In this document: piece by piece, positions 51,609 to 61,984 of the stretch
Numbering within the stretch: the first letter of the stretch is position 1
Layout: the number at the start of each line of letters is the position of its first letter
Source of the DNA: CAVSSX01 sp963730735
GTDB lineage: Bacteria; Actinomycetota; Acidimicrobiia; Acidimicrobiales; RAAP-2
Direction of reading: 5' to 3'
DNA: 64,000 nt
Assembly: GCA_963730735.1 (NCBI GenBank)
Contig: CAVSSX010000007.1
Span: forward strand, 620,001 to 684,000
Position numbers and translations under genes: made by a program
The notes under the pieces: model-generated
The model's database searches: none
Told to the model about the DNA's origin: nothing
What the model saw: the letters and a program-made list of their open reading frames with translations, nothing else

Positions 51609-54177
51609 ATGGTCGGCACGCTGCTGGCCGCCGTGGTGACGAGCGTCTCGGCGCTCGGGTCTCTTGTCGCCGGCGACCTCGGCCGGAGCGTCGCCACCTT
51701 CACTGGCGACGCCAGCCGAGTCATGTGCCCGGCAGGCGACCGATGCACCGAGCGCGGCCTTCGCACTGGCCTTCTGCTCTGACCTGACGCAGGACCTCAT
51801 CGACCTCGGTCAGCGGCTCGGCATGCCGACCATCCGCCCGACCGACAACGTCTACACGACCCCGGTGAAGGTGATCTTCTCCAAGACGGCCGGGCCGCCC
51901 AACGTGCTCTTCGACACGGCGCCGTTCTATCCGGGCCACCGTCCCATCCCTACTCCCTTAGGCAACGCCGCCCCGTTCGAGCCGTGCGAGGTCACCGCCT
52001 TTCCCTCGGCCTACATCAACGAGTCGGCGCAGGACGGCGGCGTCTCGCCCCGACTGCACGTCCTGATCGCCCACGAGGCCGTCCACTGCTACCAGAACGT
52101 GGTCGCCAACGACTACCAGAGGGGACTGACCAGTCACGATGCGTTTCCGAAGTGGATCTCGGAGGGTTCGGCGACGTACCTGGCGACCCTGTACGCCGGC
52201 CACGGCGAGGACGGTACCGAGTCCTACTGGTACGGGTGGATCGAGAACGAGAACAAGACCCTGACCGATCGGACCTACGACGCCGTGGGCTGGTACTCGC
52301 TGGTGGCGCGGGCGAACGGCGACCCGCTGTGGTCCAAGATGGCGGCGGCCTGGCGGGCCTATCTCACCGGCGGCACGAAGGCCTACATCGCCGCGCTGGG
52401 AGGGGACTCGGTGGCGGTGGCCAAGGCGTGGGCGCCGTCGATCCTCAACCTGCCCCCCTGGGGGGACGTCTGGACCGTCCACGGCATCGACGTTGCAGCG
52501 GAGGCCCAGCCGCAAATCTTCGTCGGTCTGCCGAACGGGGTCGACGACGACACGGAGCAGATCGCACCGCTCTCGGCGATCGTGGACAACGAAACCGACG
52601 TCGACGACGCGACCATCGAAATCAGCGTGACCGACGGCTTCGCCGCCGTGCACGACCTCACCGGCTACAGCGACGTGGGTTTCACCGACGAGGTGTTCTG
52701 TCTCGGAACCGCGTGCAAGGTCCCGGCGCAGTGTCCGGGGGCAACGGCACCACAGAAGCCGATCGAGCTGACCAAGCCCTTCACCGTGGCGGCCGGTGGA
52801 GGGGCAACGAAGGCCACCTACGTGATCACCGAGCTCCCGACGTCCACGACGCCCGGCACACCCACCGCCCTGCCGGACACCGCAGCTTCGTGCACGAAAC
52901 CGGTGGCGGTGCCGCCGAAGCCGTCGTCGCCGGGAACCGACCTTGGCGACCCGCATCTGCAGACGCTCGACGGCGGCACCTATGACTTCCAGGGGGCGGG
53001 GGAGTACACCCTGGTGCGCTCAGACAGCGGCGATGTCGACGTGCAGGTCCGGGCGGCGCCGGCGACCGGGGCCGCAAAGGCCCCGTCGCGCTACGCCGCC
53101 TGGAACACCGCCGTCGCCATGCGCGTGGTGAGGACCGACGTCGAGATCGATGTGGGCGCACCGGTGACCGTGCGGATCGACAAGAAGCCTGTTGCTCTGA
53201 CGACGCTCGCCCAGCGGTCGCTCGCCGGCGGCGGGCACCTCGCCTACCGGAGCGACGGCCCGGGCGGTGACCTCGTGGTGTCCTGGCCCGATGGCAGCTC
53301 GCTCGATGTCTTCGCCGACACGTACGGCGCCAACGCCACCTTCACCCCACCCGACGTCGGCGTCGACCACCTCACCGGCCTGCTCTCGGCCTGGTGGCAG
53401 CCGGCCCTCGGCACGGCGCCGGCGAGTGCCACCGCCAAGACGCTGCTCGGCGGTAATGGGCACCGCTACATCATCGACCCGACGACGACCGCCGGCTTCC
53501 ACACCCTCTACGGACCGTTCGCCGCCTCGTGGCACGTGACCCCGGCGACATCGCTCTTCACCTACCCGAAGGGCAAGACCACGGCCTCGTACGACGTGAA
53601 GGGGTTCCCCGAGTTCGGGGTTCCCGCTGATCTCTCGGCCCAGGCGAAGGCCACGGCGGAGGCGAAGTGCACCGCCGACGGCATCACGGACCCGACACTG
53701 CTCGCCGACTGCGAGTTCGATGTCGCCCAGACCGGGAAAACCAACCTGGGGTCGGCGACCGCCGCGCCCGTGCCGACGACCGGCGGCAACGGTTCGCAGC
53801 ATCCGGCGTCCTACTTCTTCACCCACCCCTGCGAGGCGGTGACCGCAGCGGGCATCCAACAGGCGCTCGGCGTGTCGGATCCAGGGGACAGCAGCAACGG
53901 TTCGGACTGCGACATCCTGGGCACCGGCGCCGCCGTCGATTTCTCGACCCTTTCGGTCGCCAGCTTCGAGTCGCAGAACCCCGGCACGGCGGGCAGCGGC
54001 CCCGTGCCGTCGCTCGGGCAGGACGCCGACTGCGTCGTCAGCCCGGGCGGGATCGCATCGGAGTCAGTGGTCGTGGTGAGCCTCGGCGCAGCCGGCAGCC
54101 TGGAGGTGCTGGCCGACGACTGCACGAGGGCTACCGCCCTGGCCAAGGACGCGCTGTCGCAGATTGGCGGCCTCTAG
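51609..54177 (+). CDS. Secreted metalloprotease-like protein with VWD and DUF3558-like domains
   Basis: A large exported protein (about 840 residues). An ATG at 51609 gives MVGTLLAAVVTSVSALGSLV, a plausible signal peptide, but in another frame. The main frame is open from 51664, so a shift near 51740 probably joins them. The first domain has LIAHEAVHCYQNV (HExxH) with a third-ligand candidate Glu 26 residues later in WISEGSATYLATL, a gluzincin-type site. The middle holds a von Willebrand D domain (LGDPHLQTLDGGTYDFQGAG). The end (HPCEAVTAAGIQQALGVSDP to the C-terminus) resembles DUF3558 lipoprotein domains. The combination is unusual; the function is unknown. Confidence 0.7.
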
Positions 54178-54220
54178 GGCTTCACGATGCCCCGACGGTG
54201 AGCCGTCGGCGTCGAGGGCC

Positions 54221-55111
54221 CTAGGCATGCGCCCGGAGGGCGGCGGCGTACCACTCCCAAGCGTCGACGATGTCGGCGGGTGCCGTGGAGGGCGCCCAGC
54301 CGTTGACGATGCCGACGAGCGTCCAGTACCGGCCGACGCGCCGGTCGGCGAACGTCTCGATGCGCGTCGCCCTCGTGGAGCGGCGCTCGGCCGTCGGAGG
54401 GGCGACACCTTCCAGGCGTTCGACGATCTCGAGCGCCTCGGGTGAGGCTGGGTCGAGGCCGGCTCGGGCAGCGGGTCCAGCCAGGGTGCCCACGGCCCTG
54501 CCGACCTCGATCTGGGCGACGTCGGGTTCGGGCCCTTCCGCCTTGGCCCATTGGGCCATCCGGCGGCTGGAGGCGATGAACCCGGGGTCGCGCAACAGGC
54601 CGGCGAGTTCCACCCAGGCCGTGATCTGCTCGGGGGTGGGATCGTCGGGCATCTCCAGTGCGCCCATGGCCATCGCGTCACCAACGGCGTCCGGGTCGTC
54701 GCCGAAGACGGCGTCGAGGTAGTCCTCGACGATCTGACGGCGTTCGGTGTTGGTCAGCTTGGTGAGATCGGTCATCTGTTCCAACTCCTCTGCGTTGGTG
54801 GTTACGGCCACGGTTCCGAGCACGGCCCGCCGCAATCGGAGCGTCCGGATCTGGGCGTCGAGCGCGTCGACATGGCGTCGTGCCACCTCTCCGAGCGAGA
54901 CCTCGGCGTCGAGTACCCGTCGGACCTCGTCCAAGCCGATCCCGAGCTCCCGAAGCGTCCTCAGGAGCCTGGCCCGGGCCACCGCCTCGGGGGCGAACAG
55001 CCGGTAACCGGCCCGGGTGCGCCCCGCTTCGGGCAGCACGCCCGCGTCGGCGTAGAAGCGCAGCGTGCGGACCGGTAGGCCGGATCGCTTCGCCAACTCC
55101 CCGATGGTCAT
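54221..55111 (-). CDS. MerR-family transcriptional regulator
   Basis: A 296-residue MerR protein starting MTIGELAKRSGLPVRTLRFY. The winged helix includes YADAGVLPEAGRTRAGYRLF and ARARLLRTLRELGIGLDEVR, then a dimerisation coiled coil (VDALDAQIRTLRLRRAVLGT). A C-terminal domain of about 180 residues of no clear family presumably binds an effector. The ATG at 55111 is preferred; GTG 55120 is an alternative. A MerR-type operator lies directly upstream on the same strand. Confidence 0.88.
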   Translation of the reverse strand: MTIGELAKRSGLPVRTLRFYADAGVLPEAGRTRAGYRLFAPEAVARARLLRTLRELGIGLDEVRRVLDAEVSLGEVARRHVDALDAQIRTLRLRRAVLGTVAVTTNAEELEQMTDLTKLTNTERRQIVEDYLDAVFGDDPDAVGDAMAMGALEMPDDPTPEQITAWVELAGLLRDPGFIASSRRMAQWAKAEGPEPDVAQIEVGRAVGTLAGPAARAGLDPASPEALEIVERLEGVAPPTAERRSTRATRIETFADRRVGRYWTLVGIVNGWAPSTAPADIVDAWEWYAAALRAHA

Positions 55112-55128
55112 GTCGGACACGATGACGC

Positions 55129-55149
55129 CTCCACCAACTGGAGAGTCAA
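55129..55149 (-). promoter_or_regulatory. MerR-type operator/promoter
   Basis: On the minus strand TTGACT (-35) is followed at once by the dyad CTCCA-GTTGG-TGGAG, the layout of MerR drug-regulator promoters in which the protein sits between -35 and -10. It suggests autoregulation and a near-leaderless transcript from about 55112. Confidence 0.5.
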
Positions 55150-55249
55150 GCGTGCCACCGGAGCGAACCGGGAACCCACCCGATGGAGCGGTGGTCATCC
55201 CGGAACCCGGCCCATCGCCCGATGATCGGCCGATGGGTGTCGGCCGGCG

Positions 55250-56093
55250 TCAGACCGTCGACGGGGTGAGGTCCTCGAAGACGACGGGCGCTTCGAACCT
55301 CGCCCGACGGGCCGCTCGACGGAAGGTCGCCAGCATGGCCGGCCCGACGAGCAGGATGGCCAGCACGTCGGTCACCGCCCTTCCGGTGTCCCAGCCGAGG
55401 GACGTCGTGGCGTCGTAGACGAGGTAGCGGTGGATGTTGGTGGCGAACGACGCACCGGGCAGGTAGGCGACCGTGCTGCCGGGGTCGAGGGCGAAGGGCC
55501 AGAACGACAGGTTCACCATGAACCCGAAGAAGTACCCGGCCAGGGCGCCGTAGGCGGCCAGCATGAACAGCTCCCGGCGACCGGTGGCCGGGGGGAGGAG
55601 CCCGGCGAACAGCCCTACCCAGGCGCAGCCGAACATCTGGTACGGCAGCCAGGGTCCGACGCCGCTGGTGAGCAGGGCCGAGGCGAACAGGGTGGTGCAG
55701 CCGAGGGTGAAGCCGAACCCGGGGCCGAAGACCCGTCCGGCGATGACCAGGGTGAAGAACACCGTCTCGACTCCCGCCGTGCCGGCCCCGAGCGGCCGCA
55801 AGGCGGCACCCAGCGCCGACAGCACCCCCAGCATGGCGATGGCCTTGGCGTCGATGCCCCCGTCGGCCAGCTCGGAGAACACGATGGCCAGTACCAGCGC
55901 CAGCAGGGCGGCGAACATGAGCGGGGCCATCGCCGTGTCGCCGAAGGTGTGGGGCGAGACCACGAACGGCCAGAAGAAGGCGACGAACCCGAGCACCGAC
56001 GCCAGGACGATGACCAGGCGCGAGCGCAGCGCCGATCCGGATGGCCACCATCCCCCGGGGGGCCGGTCGGAGGGAGGGGCGGGCGAGGGCCAT
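55250..56093 (-). CDS. ECF transporter S component (substrate-binding membrane protein), N-terminus frame unclear
   Basis: A polytopic membrane protein with about six helices, for example PLMFAALLALVLAIVFSELA, MLGVLSALGAALRPLGAGTA and LFMLAAYGALAGYFFGFMVN. GPGFGFTLGCTTLFASALLT and GVGPWLPYQMFGCAWVG fit the actinobacterial ECF S component found beside EcfT/EcfA genes. The main frame begins GTG 55996, but its helix clearly extends upstream as ALRSRLVIVLASVLGFVAFF with no in-frame start. An ATG at 56093 in the next frame joined by a one-base shift in the C6G5 run near 56057 is the best model. Substrate inferred as cobalamin from the riboswitch. Confidence 0.78.
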
Positions 56094-56109
56094 CAGCCCG
56101 GACCCTCGG

Positions 56110-58938
56110 TCACGCCAGCTCGGCCAGGGCGTCGCGTACCTGCTCGATGGTCAGGTACTCGAGGGGGGCCAGGATCTTGGCCACCTGCGGGGCGAACGCC
56201 GGGGAGGCCACCACCACGTCGGCCGTGGGGCCGTCGGCCACCACGTCGCCCTCGGCCATGACGACGACGCGATCGGCGGCGGCGGCCACGAACTCGACGT
56301 CGTGGGTGGCCACCACGACCGAGTGGCCCTCGGCGGCCAGGAAGTCCACGATCTCGATCAGCGACCGCTTGGCCGAGTAGTCGAGCCCTCGGGTCGGCTC
56401 GTCGAGCAGCACGACGTCGGGCGCCGCCGCCAGTTGCACGGCCAGCACCAGGGCGAGCCGCTGCCCCTCGGAGAGGTCCCGGGGGTGCACGTCGTCGGGG
56501 ATGCCCGGGGCCAGGCGGTCGAGCAGGACCCGGGCGCCGACCGACGGCGCCTCGGCCGCCTCCCGGTCGGCCTGGGCCAGCTCGTCGGCCACCGTCTCGA
56601 GGTACAGCAGGTCGGCCGGGGTCTGGGGCACCAGTCCGACGAGGCTGCGGGCCTTGGCCGGGGACAGCGCCTTGGGGTCGTTCCCGGCCACCGCCACCAC
56701 GCCCCCCTGACGGGGTCCCGAGCCCTGGAGGGCCCACAGGAGGGACGATTTGCCCGACCCGTTGCGGCCCATGACGGCCGTGATCTCGCCCGCCCGGAGG
56801 TCGAGGTCCACACCCCGGACGGCGACCACGGCCCCGTAGCGGACCACCACGTTGCGGGCCCGCAGCGCCACGGCGCCGGCCGCCCGCCCGGGCGTGCGTC
56901 GGGTGGCCGGGACCACCCGGTCCTTCATCTGCTCACGGAGCGGCCCGACCAACCGCCGGGCATCGCGGACGGAGAGGGCCAGGGGCTGCCAGTGGGCCAG
57001 GCGGCCGAGTTCGACCACCGGCGGTGCCACCTTGGTCGTGGCCAGCATCGCCGCCGGGTCGCCGATGTCGACCCGGCCGTCGGCCCGCACCTCGATCACC
57101 CGGTCGGCGTACTGCACCACCCGCTCCAGTCGGTGCTCGGCCAGCACCACCGTGACCCCCAGGTCGTGGACCAGGCGGGTGATGGCCGCCAGGACCTCCT
57201 CGGCCGCCGTCGGGTCGAGGGCCGAGGTCGGCTCGTCGAGCACCAGGACGCGTGGTTGGGCGGTCAGGACCGAGCCGATGGCCACCCGCTGCTGCTGGCC
57301 GCCGGACAGCTCGCGCAACGACCGGTTCCGCAGGTCGGCGATGCCCAGGAGGTCCAGGGTCTCCTCGACCCGCTTGCGCATGACGCCGGGCGGCACGGCC
57401 AGCTGCTCCATCACGTAGGCCAGCTCTTCCTCCACCGTGTCGGCGACGAAACCCGACAGGGGGTCCTGGCCGACCACGCCCACGACGTCGGCCAGCTCCC
57501 GGGGCTTGTGGGTGCGGGTCTCGCGGCCCCCGACCAGGACCCGACCGGCCAGCGTGCCCCCCGAGAAGTGGGGCACCAGCCCGCTCAGCGCCCCGAGGAA
57601 GGTGGACTTGCCGACGCCGGTCCGCCCGACCACCAGGGCGAGCTCGCCCTCGTCGATGTGGAGGCTCACGTCCCGGAGCACCGGGGCGTCGGCCTCGGCG
57701 TAGGTGATGGTCACGTGTTCGAGGTCGATCACGCCGGCACCTCCACCGTGGTGGGGGCCGAGACTCCGCCGATCGGCACCGACGGGGTCCGGCTGCCGGA
57801 CGGTCGTGGTCGAGGGCCCGGGTGTGGAGCGGAGCGGCGGCGGGGCGGCGACGGCGGCGATGGCCGCCACCAGGATGGCCAGGGCCGGCACGATCGGCAG
57901 GGTGGGCCAGACCAGCGGATCGGTCGACGGGTTGAGGCTGGCGGCCGAGAACCCGGCGCCGGCGATGAGCACCGCCGCCGGCACGATCCCCGAGACGGTG
58001 ACGACCCACTCGGGAAACCGCCAGGGGTCCGGCCGGTACTGGGACCGCCGCACCTGGCGGCTCCCGAGGCTCAGGCCCACGACGCACAGCACGGCGCCGA
58101 CGGCGAAGGCCGGCAGGCCGAGGGCGCCGGGCGCCGAGTCGTCCAGGAGTCCGTAGGCCCCGGCGCACAGGGCGCACATGCCGCCGAGCATGAAGACGCC
58201 CGTCGCCCGGCGGGTCCGGCGATCGGCGTTCCCCGTGCGGCCGTAGCCCCGGGAGTCCATCGCCGCCGCCAGGCGCAGGGACCGCTCCAAGGCGTCCTCG
58301 AGCACCGGGATGGCGATGGTCCGCAGGGCGTGGCGGCCGCTGGTGGCCCCACCCCGGAGCTTGCGGGCCTTGCGCACCCGCTGGACGCTCTCGACCAGCT
58401 GGGGGGCCACGGTGAGGGCGACGACGGCGGCCACGCCCAGCTCGTACAGGGCCCCCGGCAGGACCCGGAGGGCCCGCTTCGGGTTGGCCAGCACGTTCGC
58501 CGCCCCGAGGCAGCACAGCATCGTCCCGAGCCGGAGCCCGTCGTAGAGGGCCGACAGGGTGCCCTCCAGGGTGACCGGGCCGCCCAGCTGGACGCCGTCC
58601 ATCCAGGAGGGGAGCGGCACGTGGGGCAGGGTGAAGAGGACGTGCTGGGTGGCGGCGTCGATGTCGCCGCCGAAGACGACCCGGAAGGCCACCCGGATGG
58701 CGATGCCGACGAGGGCCAGGTAGATGTAGTACTTGAAGGCCCGGGCCCACGGGGCGTCCCCCCGGCGGCTGGCCACCACCACGCCCAGGACGGCCAGCAC
58801 CAGCAAGAGGAGCAGCGGGTTGGTGGTGCGGCTGACCGCCGTGGCCAGGCCGATGGCCCAGAGCCACCAGGCGATCGGGTGCAGGGCCCGAGGGACGCGA
58901 CGGTGGCGCTGACGAGGCTGGCGACCGGTGGCCGTCAT
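56110..58938 (-). CDS. Fused ECF transporter protein EcfT-EcfA-EcfA'
   Basis: A 942-residue single chain holding three normally separate subunits. Residues 1-365 are an EcfT transmembrane coupling protein with the motif LAAAMDSRGYG near 230. Residues 402-640 are the first ABC ATPase: Walker A GRTGVGKST (438-446), signature LSGGQQQR, Walker B VLVLDEPTSALDP. Residues 690-940 are the second ATPase: GRNGSGKSS (724-732), signature LSEGQRLAL, Walker B VVLLDEPTRGLD. Together with the S component this forms a complete energy-coupling-factor importer. Its ATG overlaps the stop of the upstream anchored protein (ATGA). All catalytic motifs look functional. Confidence 0.92.
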   Translation of the reverse strand: MTATGRQPRQRHRRVPRALHPIAWWLWAIGLATAVSRTTNPLLLLLVLAVLGVVVASRRGDAPWARAFKYYIYLALVGIAIRVAFRVVFGGDIDAATQHVLFTLPHVPLPSWMDGVQLGGPVTLEGTLSALYDGLRLGTMLCCLGAANVLANPKRALRVLPGALYELGVAAVVALTVAPQLVESVQRVRKARKLRGGATSGRHALRTIAIPVLEDALERSLRLAAAMDSRGYGRTGNADRRTRRATGVFMLGGMCALCAGAYGLLDDSAPGALGLPAFAVGAVLCVVGLSLGSRQVRRSQYRPDPWRFPEWVVTVSGIVPAAVLIAGAGFSAASLNPSTDPLVWPTLPIVPALAILVAAIAAVAAPPPLRSTPGPSTTTVRQPDPVGADRRSLGPHHGGGAGVIDLEHVTITYAEADAPVLRDVSLHIDEGELALVVGRTGVGKSTFLGALSGLVPHFSGGTLAGRVLVGGRETRTHKPRELADVVGVVGQDPLSGFVADTVEEELAYVMEQLAVPPGVMRKRVEETLDLLGIADLRNRSLRELSGGQQQRVAIGSVLTAQPRVLVLDEPTSALDPTAAEEVLAAITRLVHDLGVTVVLAEHRLERVVQYADRVIEVRADGRVDIGDPAAMLATTKVAPPVVELGRLAHWQPLALSVRDARRLVGPLREQMKDRVVPATRRTPGRAAGAVALRARNVVVRYGAVVAVRGVDLDLRAGEITAVMGRNGSGKSSLLWALQGSGPRQGGVVAVAGNDPKALSPAKARSLVGLVPQTPADLLYLETVADELAQADREAAEAPSVGARVLLDRLAPGIPDDVHPRDLSEGQRLALVLAVQLAAAPDVVLLDEPTRGLDYSAKRSLIEIVDFLAAEGHSVVVATHDVEFVAAAADRVVVMAEGDVVADGPTADVVVASPAFAPQVAKILAPLEYLTIEQVRDALAELA

Positions 58939-59881
58939 TCGTCACCCACGCCGCGCAGCCGTCGACGCCGCCAGGCGATGATCCCGCCGGCCGCCGCCAG
59001 CGCCAGCACGATCACGCCACCGATGACGAAGGGGAGGGGCGATCCGGCCGACGGCTGCTTGGCCAGCGCCGGCGAGGCATCGACGATCTTGGGTCCCGAC
59101 CGCGTGCCCGAGGTCGGATCGGTCACGCCGCCGTTCCCCGGCACGGTGGTCGACGTGGGCGGTGCGGTCGTCGAGGTGGTCGTGGTGGCGGTGCCGGCGG
59201 CTGGAACGGTCGTCCCGGCGTGCGACGTCCCGGTACCACCGGACCCGCTCGGCCCCGAGGTCGCCGAACCGGCGCGCCGGCGTCACCGCCGCCGGCGGGC
59301 TGGCCGACGCGGCGGTGGTCGGAGGCGCGGTGGGCGGCGCGGTGGTCGTGGTGGCCCCGCTGCCCACGGGGTCGATGTTCGTGGCCCGGACCTGGGCCGG
59401 CGTGAACGTCGGCTGCCCGTTCGTCCCGGCGACGTTGGTGCCACCGAAGACCCAGGCGTCGACGCTGCCCGGCTGCGGTTCGTAGCTCATGGGACCCTGC
59501 GTGCTGTACGACCAGGTGTTCGAGCCGGCGGCGGCGTGCCAGTCCGACCAGTAGGCGGAGGCCGGCGGCGTATTGACGCACGCGTCCTGCGACGGCGGGG
59601 GGTCGTCGTCGATACGGCAGATCAGGGCCGGCCCGTCGTGGTCGTCGCCGGCGGTGGTGAAGCCGGCCGATTGGAGGCCGGCGTACCCGGTGCTGAGGGT
59701 GGCGGCACACCCCCGCACGATGTTCCCTCCCCAGGGGCTGAAGTCGACGACGACGATCTCGCCCTGCGTGGTGCTGCAGTCGGCGATCGGATCGGCCCCG
59801 GCCGGCATCGCACGCGTGTCCCAAGGTGCTCAGGCCGACGAAGGTCGCCACGATGACCACGAGGGCCATGCTGACGCGCAC
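58935..59881 (-). CDS. Membrane-anchored extracellular protein of the ECF cassette (two frame breaks)
   Basis: Three frames read as one protein. The signal peptide (start GTG 59881 or ATG 59869) is MALVVIVATFVGLSTLGHA. After a shift near 59812 an extracellular domain follows, PAGADPIADCSTTQGEIVVV through ALICRIDDDPPPSQDACVN and SAYWSDWHAAAGSNTWSYST. After a Thr/Pro-rich linker and a second shift near 59270 the chain ends VPGNGGVTDPTSGTRSGPKI and a C-terminal helix PFVIGGVIVLALAAAGGIIA plus RRRR. The paired Cys and YW-SYW pattern resembles SCO2322-like/DUF4430 (transcobalamin C-terminal-like) proteins that neighbour ECF genes. Probably a surface ligand-capture partner of the transporter. Confidence 0.65.
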
Positions 59882-60022
59882 CAGGGCCCGGTGCGTCCGC
59901 CCCGGGCCCTGGTGCCGATCAGATGATGACCACGGTCGAGGCTGACGCCCCTCCCGAGGTCGCGGGGGCCCGGTCATCGTCCGCACCGACGACGCCACAC
60001 GAGCTCCGGCCCCTCGCGCCCG

Positions 60023-61887
60023 CTACGCCGGACGAGCCGGGCTGGCCGCGATGCCGACGATGTTCTTGACGCCGGTGCCCGACGCCGACCCGGCGAAGAC
60101 GGCATCGCCGAAGGCGAACACCCCACCGGTGCTGCTGGCCAGCGTGTAGCCGAGGGCGTCGGCCGTGGGCGCGATCCCGACGACGTTGGAGACCTTGACC
60201 CCGAGGGAGGGCAGCGAGCCGATGAAGCCGGCGTCACCGAAGGCGAACACGCCGCCGTCGGCGCCCACCAGCCAGTAGCCCTTGTTGTCGGCCGTCGGCG
60301 TGATGCCCACGATGTCGCTGACGTGGACGTTCAGGGCCGGCAGGGAACCGATGTAGCCGGCGTCACCGAAGGCGAACACGCCGCCGTCGGCCCCGACCAG
60401 CCAGTAGCCGCCACCGTCGGCCGTCGGGACGATGCCCACGATGTCGCTGACGTGGACGTTCAGGGCCGGCAGGGAGCCGATGTACCCGGCGTCGCCGAAG
60501 GCGAACACGCCGCCGTCGGCCCCGACCATCCAGTAGCCGGCACCGTCCGAGGTCGGCGCCTGGCCGACGACGTCACTGACGTGGACGTTGAGGGCGGGCA
60601 GCGAGCCGTAGAAGTGGGCATCACCGAAGCCGAAGATGCCGCCGTCAGTGGCCCCCAGCCAGTAGCCCTTGCCGTCGCCGGTCGAGACGATGGTCTTGAC
60701 GTCGCTCACGTTGACACCCAGGGCCGGCAGGGAGCCGTAGTTGACGGCGTGGCCGTAGGCGAAGACCCCGCCGTCGGCACCGGCCAACCAGTACGAGCCA
60801 CCCGAGGGGCCCCAGGGGAACGACAGGCCGGCCAGCGCCGGGACCGCCTGGTAGGTGGCGATGGAGCTGGCCGGGGACGGCGCCGGCGGGAAGTAGAACG
60901 CTCCGGCGTCCGTGCCCGACGTCAACTGGAAGGACAGGAGGGCCGAGACCGGGTTGGCCGAACCCTTGGTGAAGGTCGACCCGGTGGGCGAGACGCCGAG
61001 TGCCAGCAGGCCCTGGATCACGAGGGCGGTCGAGTCGGGGTCGGTCGCGCCCGGCGTGGCGGTGCTGTTCGGGTAGTAGGACCAACCGCCGTCGGCGTCC
61101 TGGCCGGCCGTGAGGAACCCGAGCGCACCGGCGGCGACCGACGAGCTGAGGGCACCCTGGGCGGCGAGACCCTGCACGGCCAGGGCCGTCGAGTTCGTAT
61201 CGGGACCGGCGAAGGCCGCCGGAAGCCCGGTGCAGGCGTTGTTGGCGTTGTCCGGGCTCGTCCAGCCGCCGCCGGGCACTGCTCGGCGACCAGCCACGAG
61301 ACGGCCGCCGTCACCTGGCTGGTGCCTTTGACGCCGGCGGCGGCCAGGGCGGTCAGGGCGAGACCCTGCTGGTAACCACCGGCGGCGAAGTTGGTGGCCT
61401 GGTTCTCGGTCCCGAACAGTCCGTTGTCAGGACCGCTGGTCTGCTGGGTGGCCAGCAGCCGGGCGACCAGGTTCGTCCCACCGAAGTTGGTGGGGTTCGA
61501 CCCCAGCGCCTCGGCGTCGAGGATCAGGAGCGACAGCTGGGCCGGTCCGTCCGCGCCGGCGTCGGTCACGTACTGGTTGACGTTGGCCGCCAGGTAGGCC
61601 AGCGCCGTGCGGGCGCCGGACAGGTCGACGTTCGCCGCCGAGAGGGCCAGGATGCTCTGCGCCGTCGTGGAGAGGTCGGGCGTCCCCGACGTGGCGATGT
61701 AGCCCTGAGGCGTGATCTGGTTGGCCAGCCACTGGGCCGCCTGGCGGGCGGCCGGCGTCTGCGGGAGTTGCGGCGCCGTCGCAGCCGCCTGTGGGGTTGC
61801 CGCCCCGGCTGCGGTCGGCGCCAGGCCGATGCCGACGGCCAAGGCTCCGGCCATCGAGGCGATGATCAAACTGCGGGCACGACGCAT
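60023..61887 (-). CDS. Secreted prenyltransferase/transcobalamin-like repeat protein fused to a six-fold beta repeat (frame broken near 61274)
   Basis: An exported protein of about 620 residues. The signal peptide is LIIASMAGALAVGIGLAPTA. Residues 35-320 are alpha-helical repeats of the prenyltransferase/squalene-oxidase type (LSTTAQSILALSAANVDLSG; TNSTALAVQGLAAQGALSSS; DADGGWSYYPNSTATPGATD), the fold shared with transcobalamin and intrinsic factor. One lost base in the GGC run near 61274 breaks LVAEQCPGGGWTSPDNANN. Six 43-residue repeats (YWLVGADGGVFAFGDAGYIG type) follow and look like beta-propeller blades. A cobalamin riboswitch lies upstream. It probably captures B12 outside the cell for the ECF importer; that is inference. 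Confidence 0.8.
60040..60815 (-). repeat. Six tandem 129-bp coding repeats
   Basis: Six in-frame units of 43 codons encode YW-x-(V/G)-A-DGGVFAFGDA-(G/H)-(Y/F)-x-GSLP blades. Units 3 and 4 are nearly identical at DNA level, the outer ones more diverged. This is a typical internal duplication and a place where copy number may vary or assemble wrongly. Confidence 0.85.
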
Positions 61888-61984
61888 GGTTCTCTTTTCC
61901 CGGCCGAAGCTCGGGAGCCCCAGCCCCAAGGGAGCGGAGAACCTCCGAGTCCCAGACCGTGTGTCTCGACAATGGGAACTCATT

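Noticed and set aside
60040..60815. Regular 129-bp repeats considered as a CRISPR-like array
   Set aside because: Units are in-frame coding repeats without spacers and belong to the propeller-like domain.
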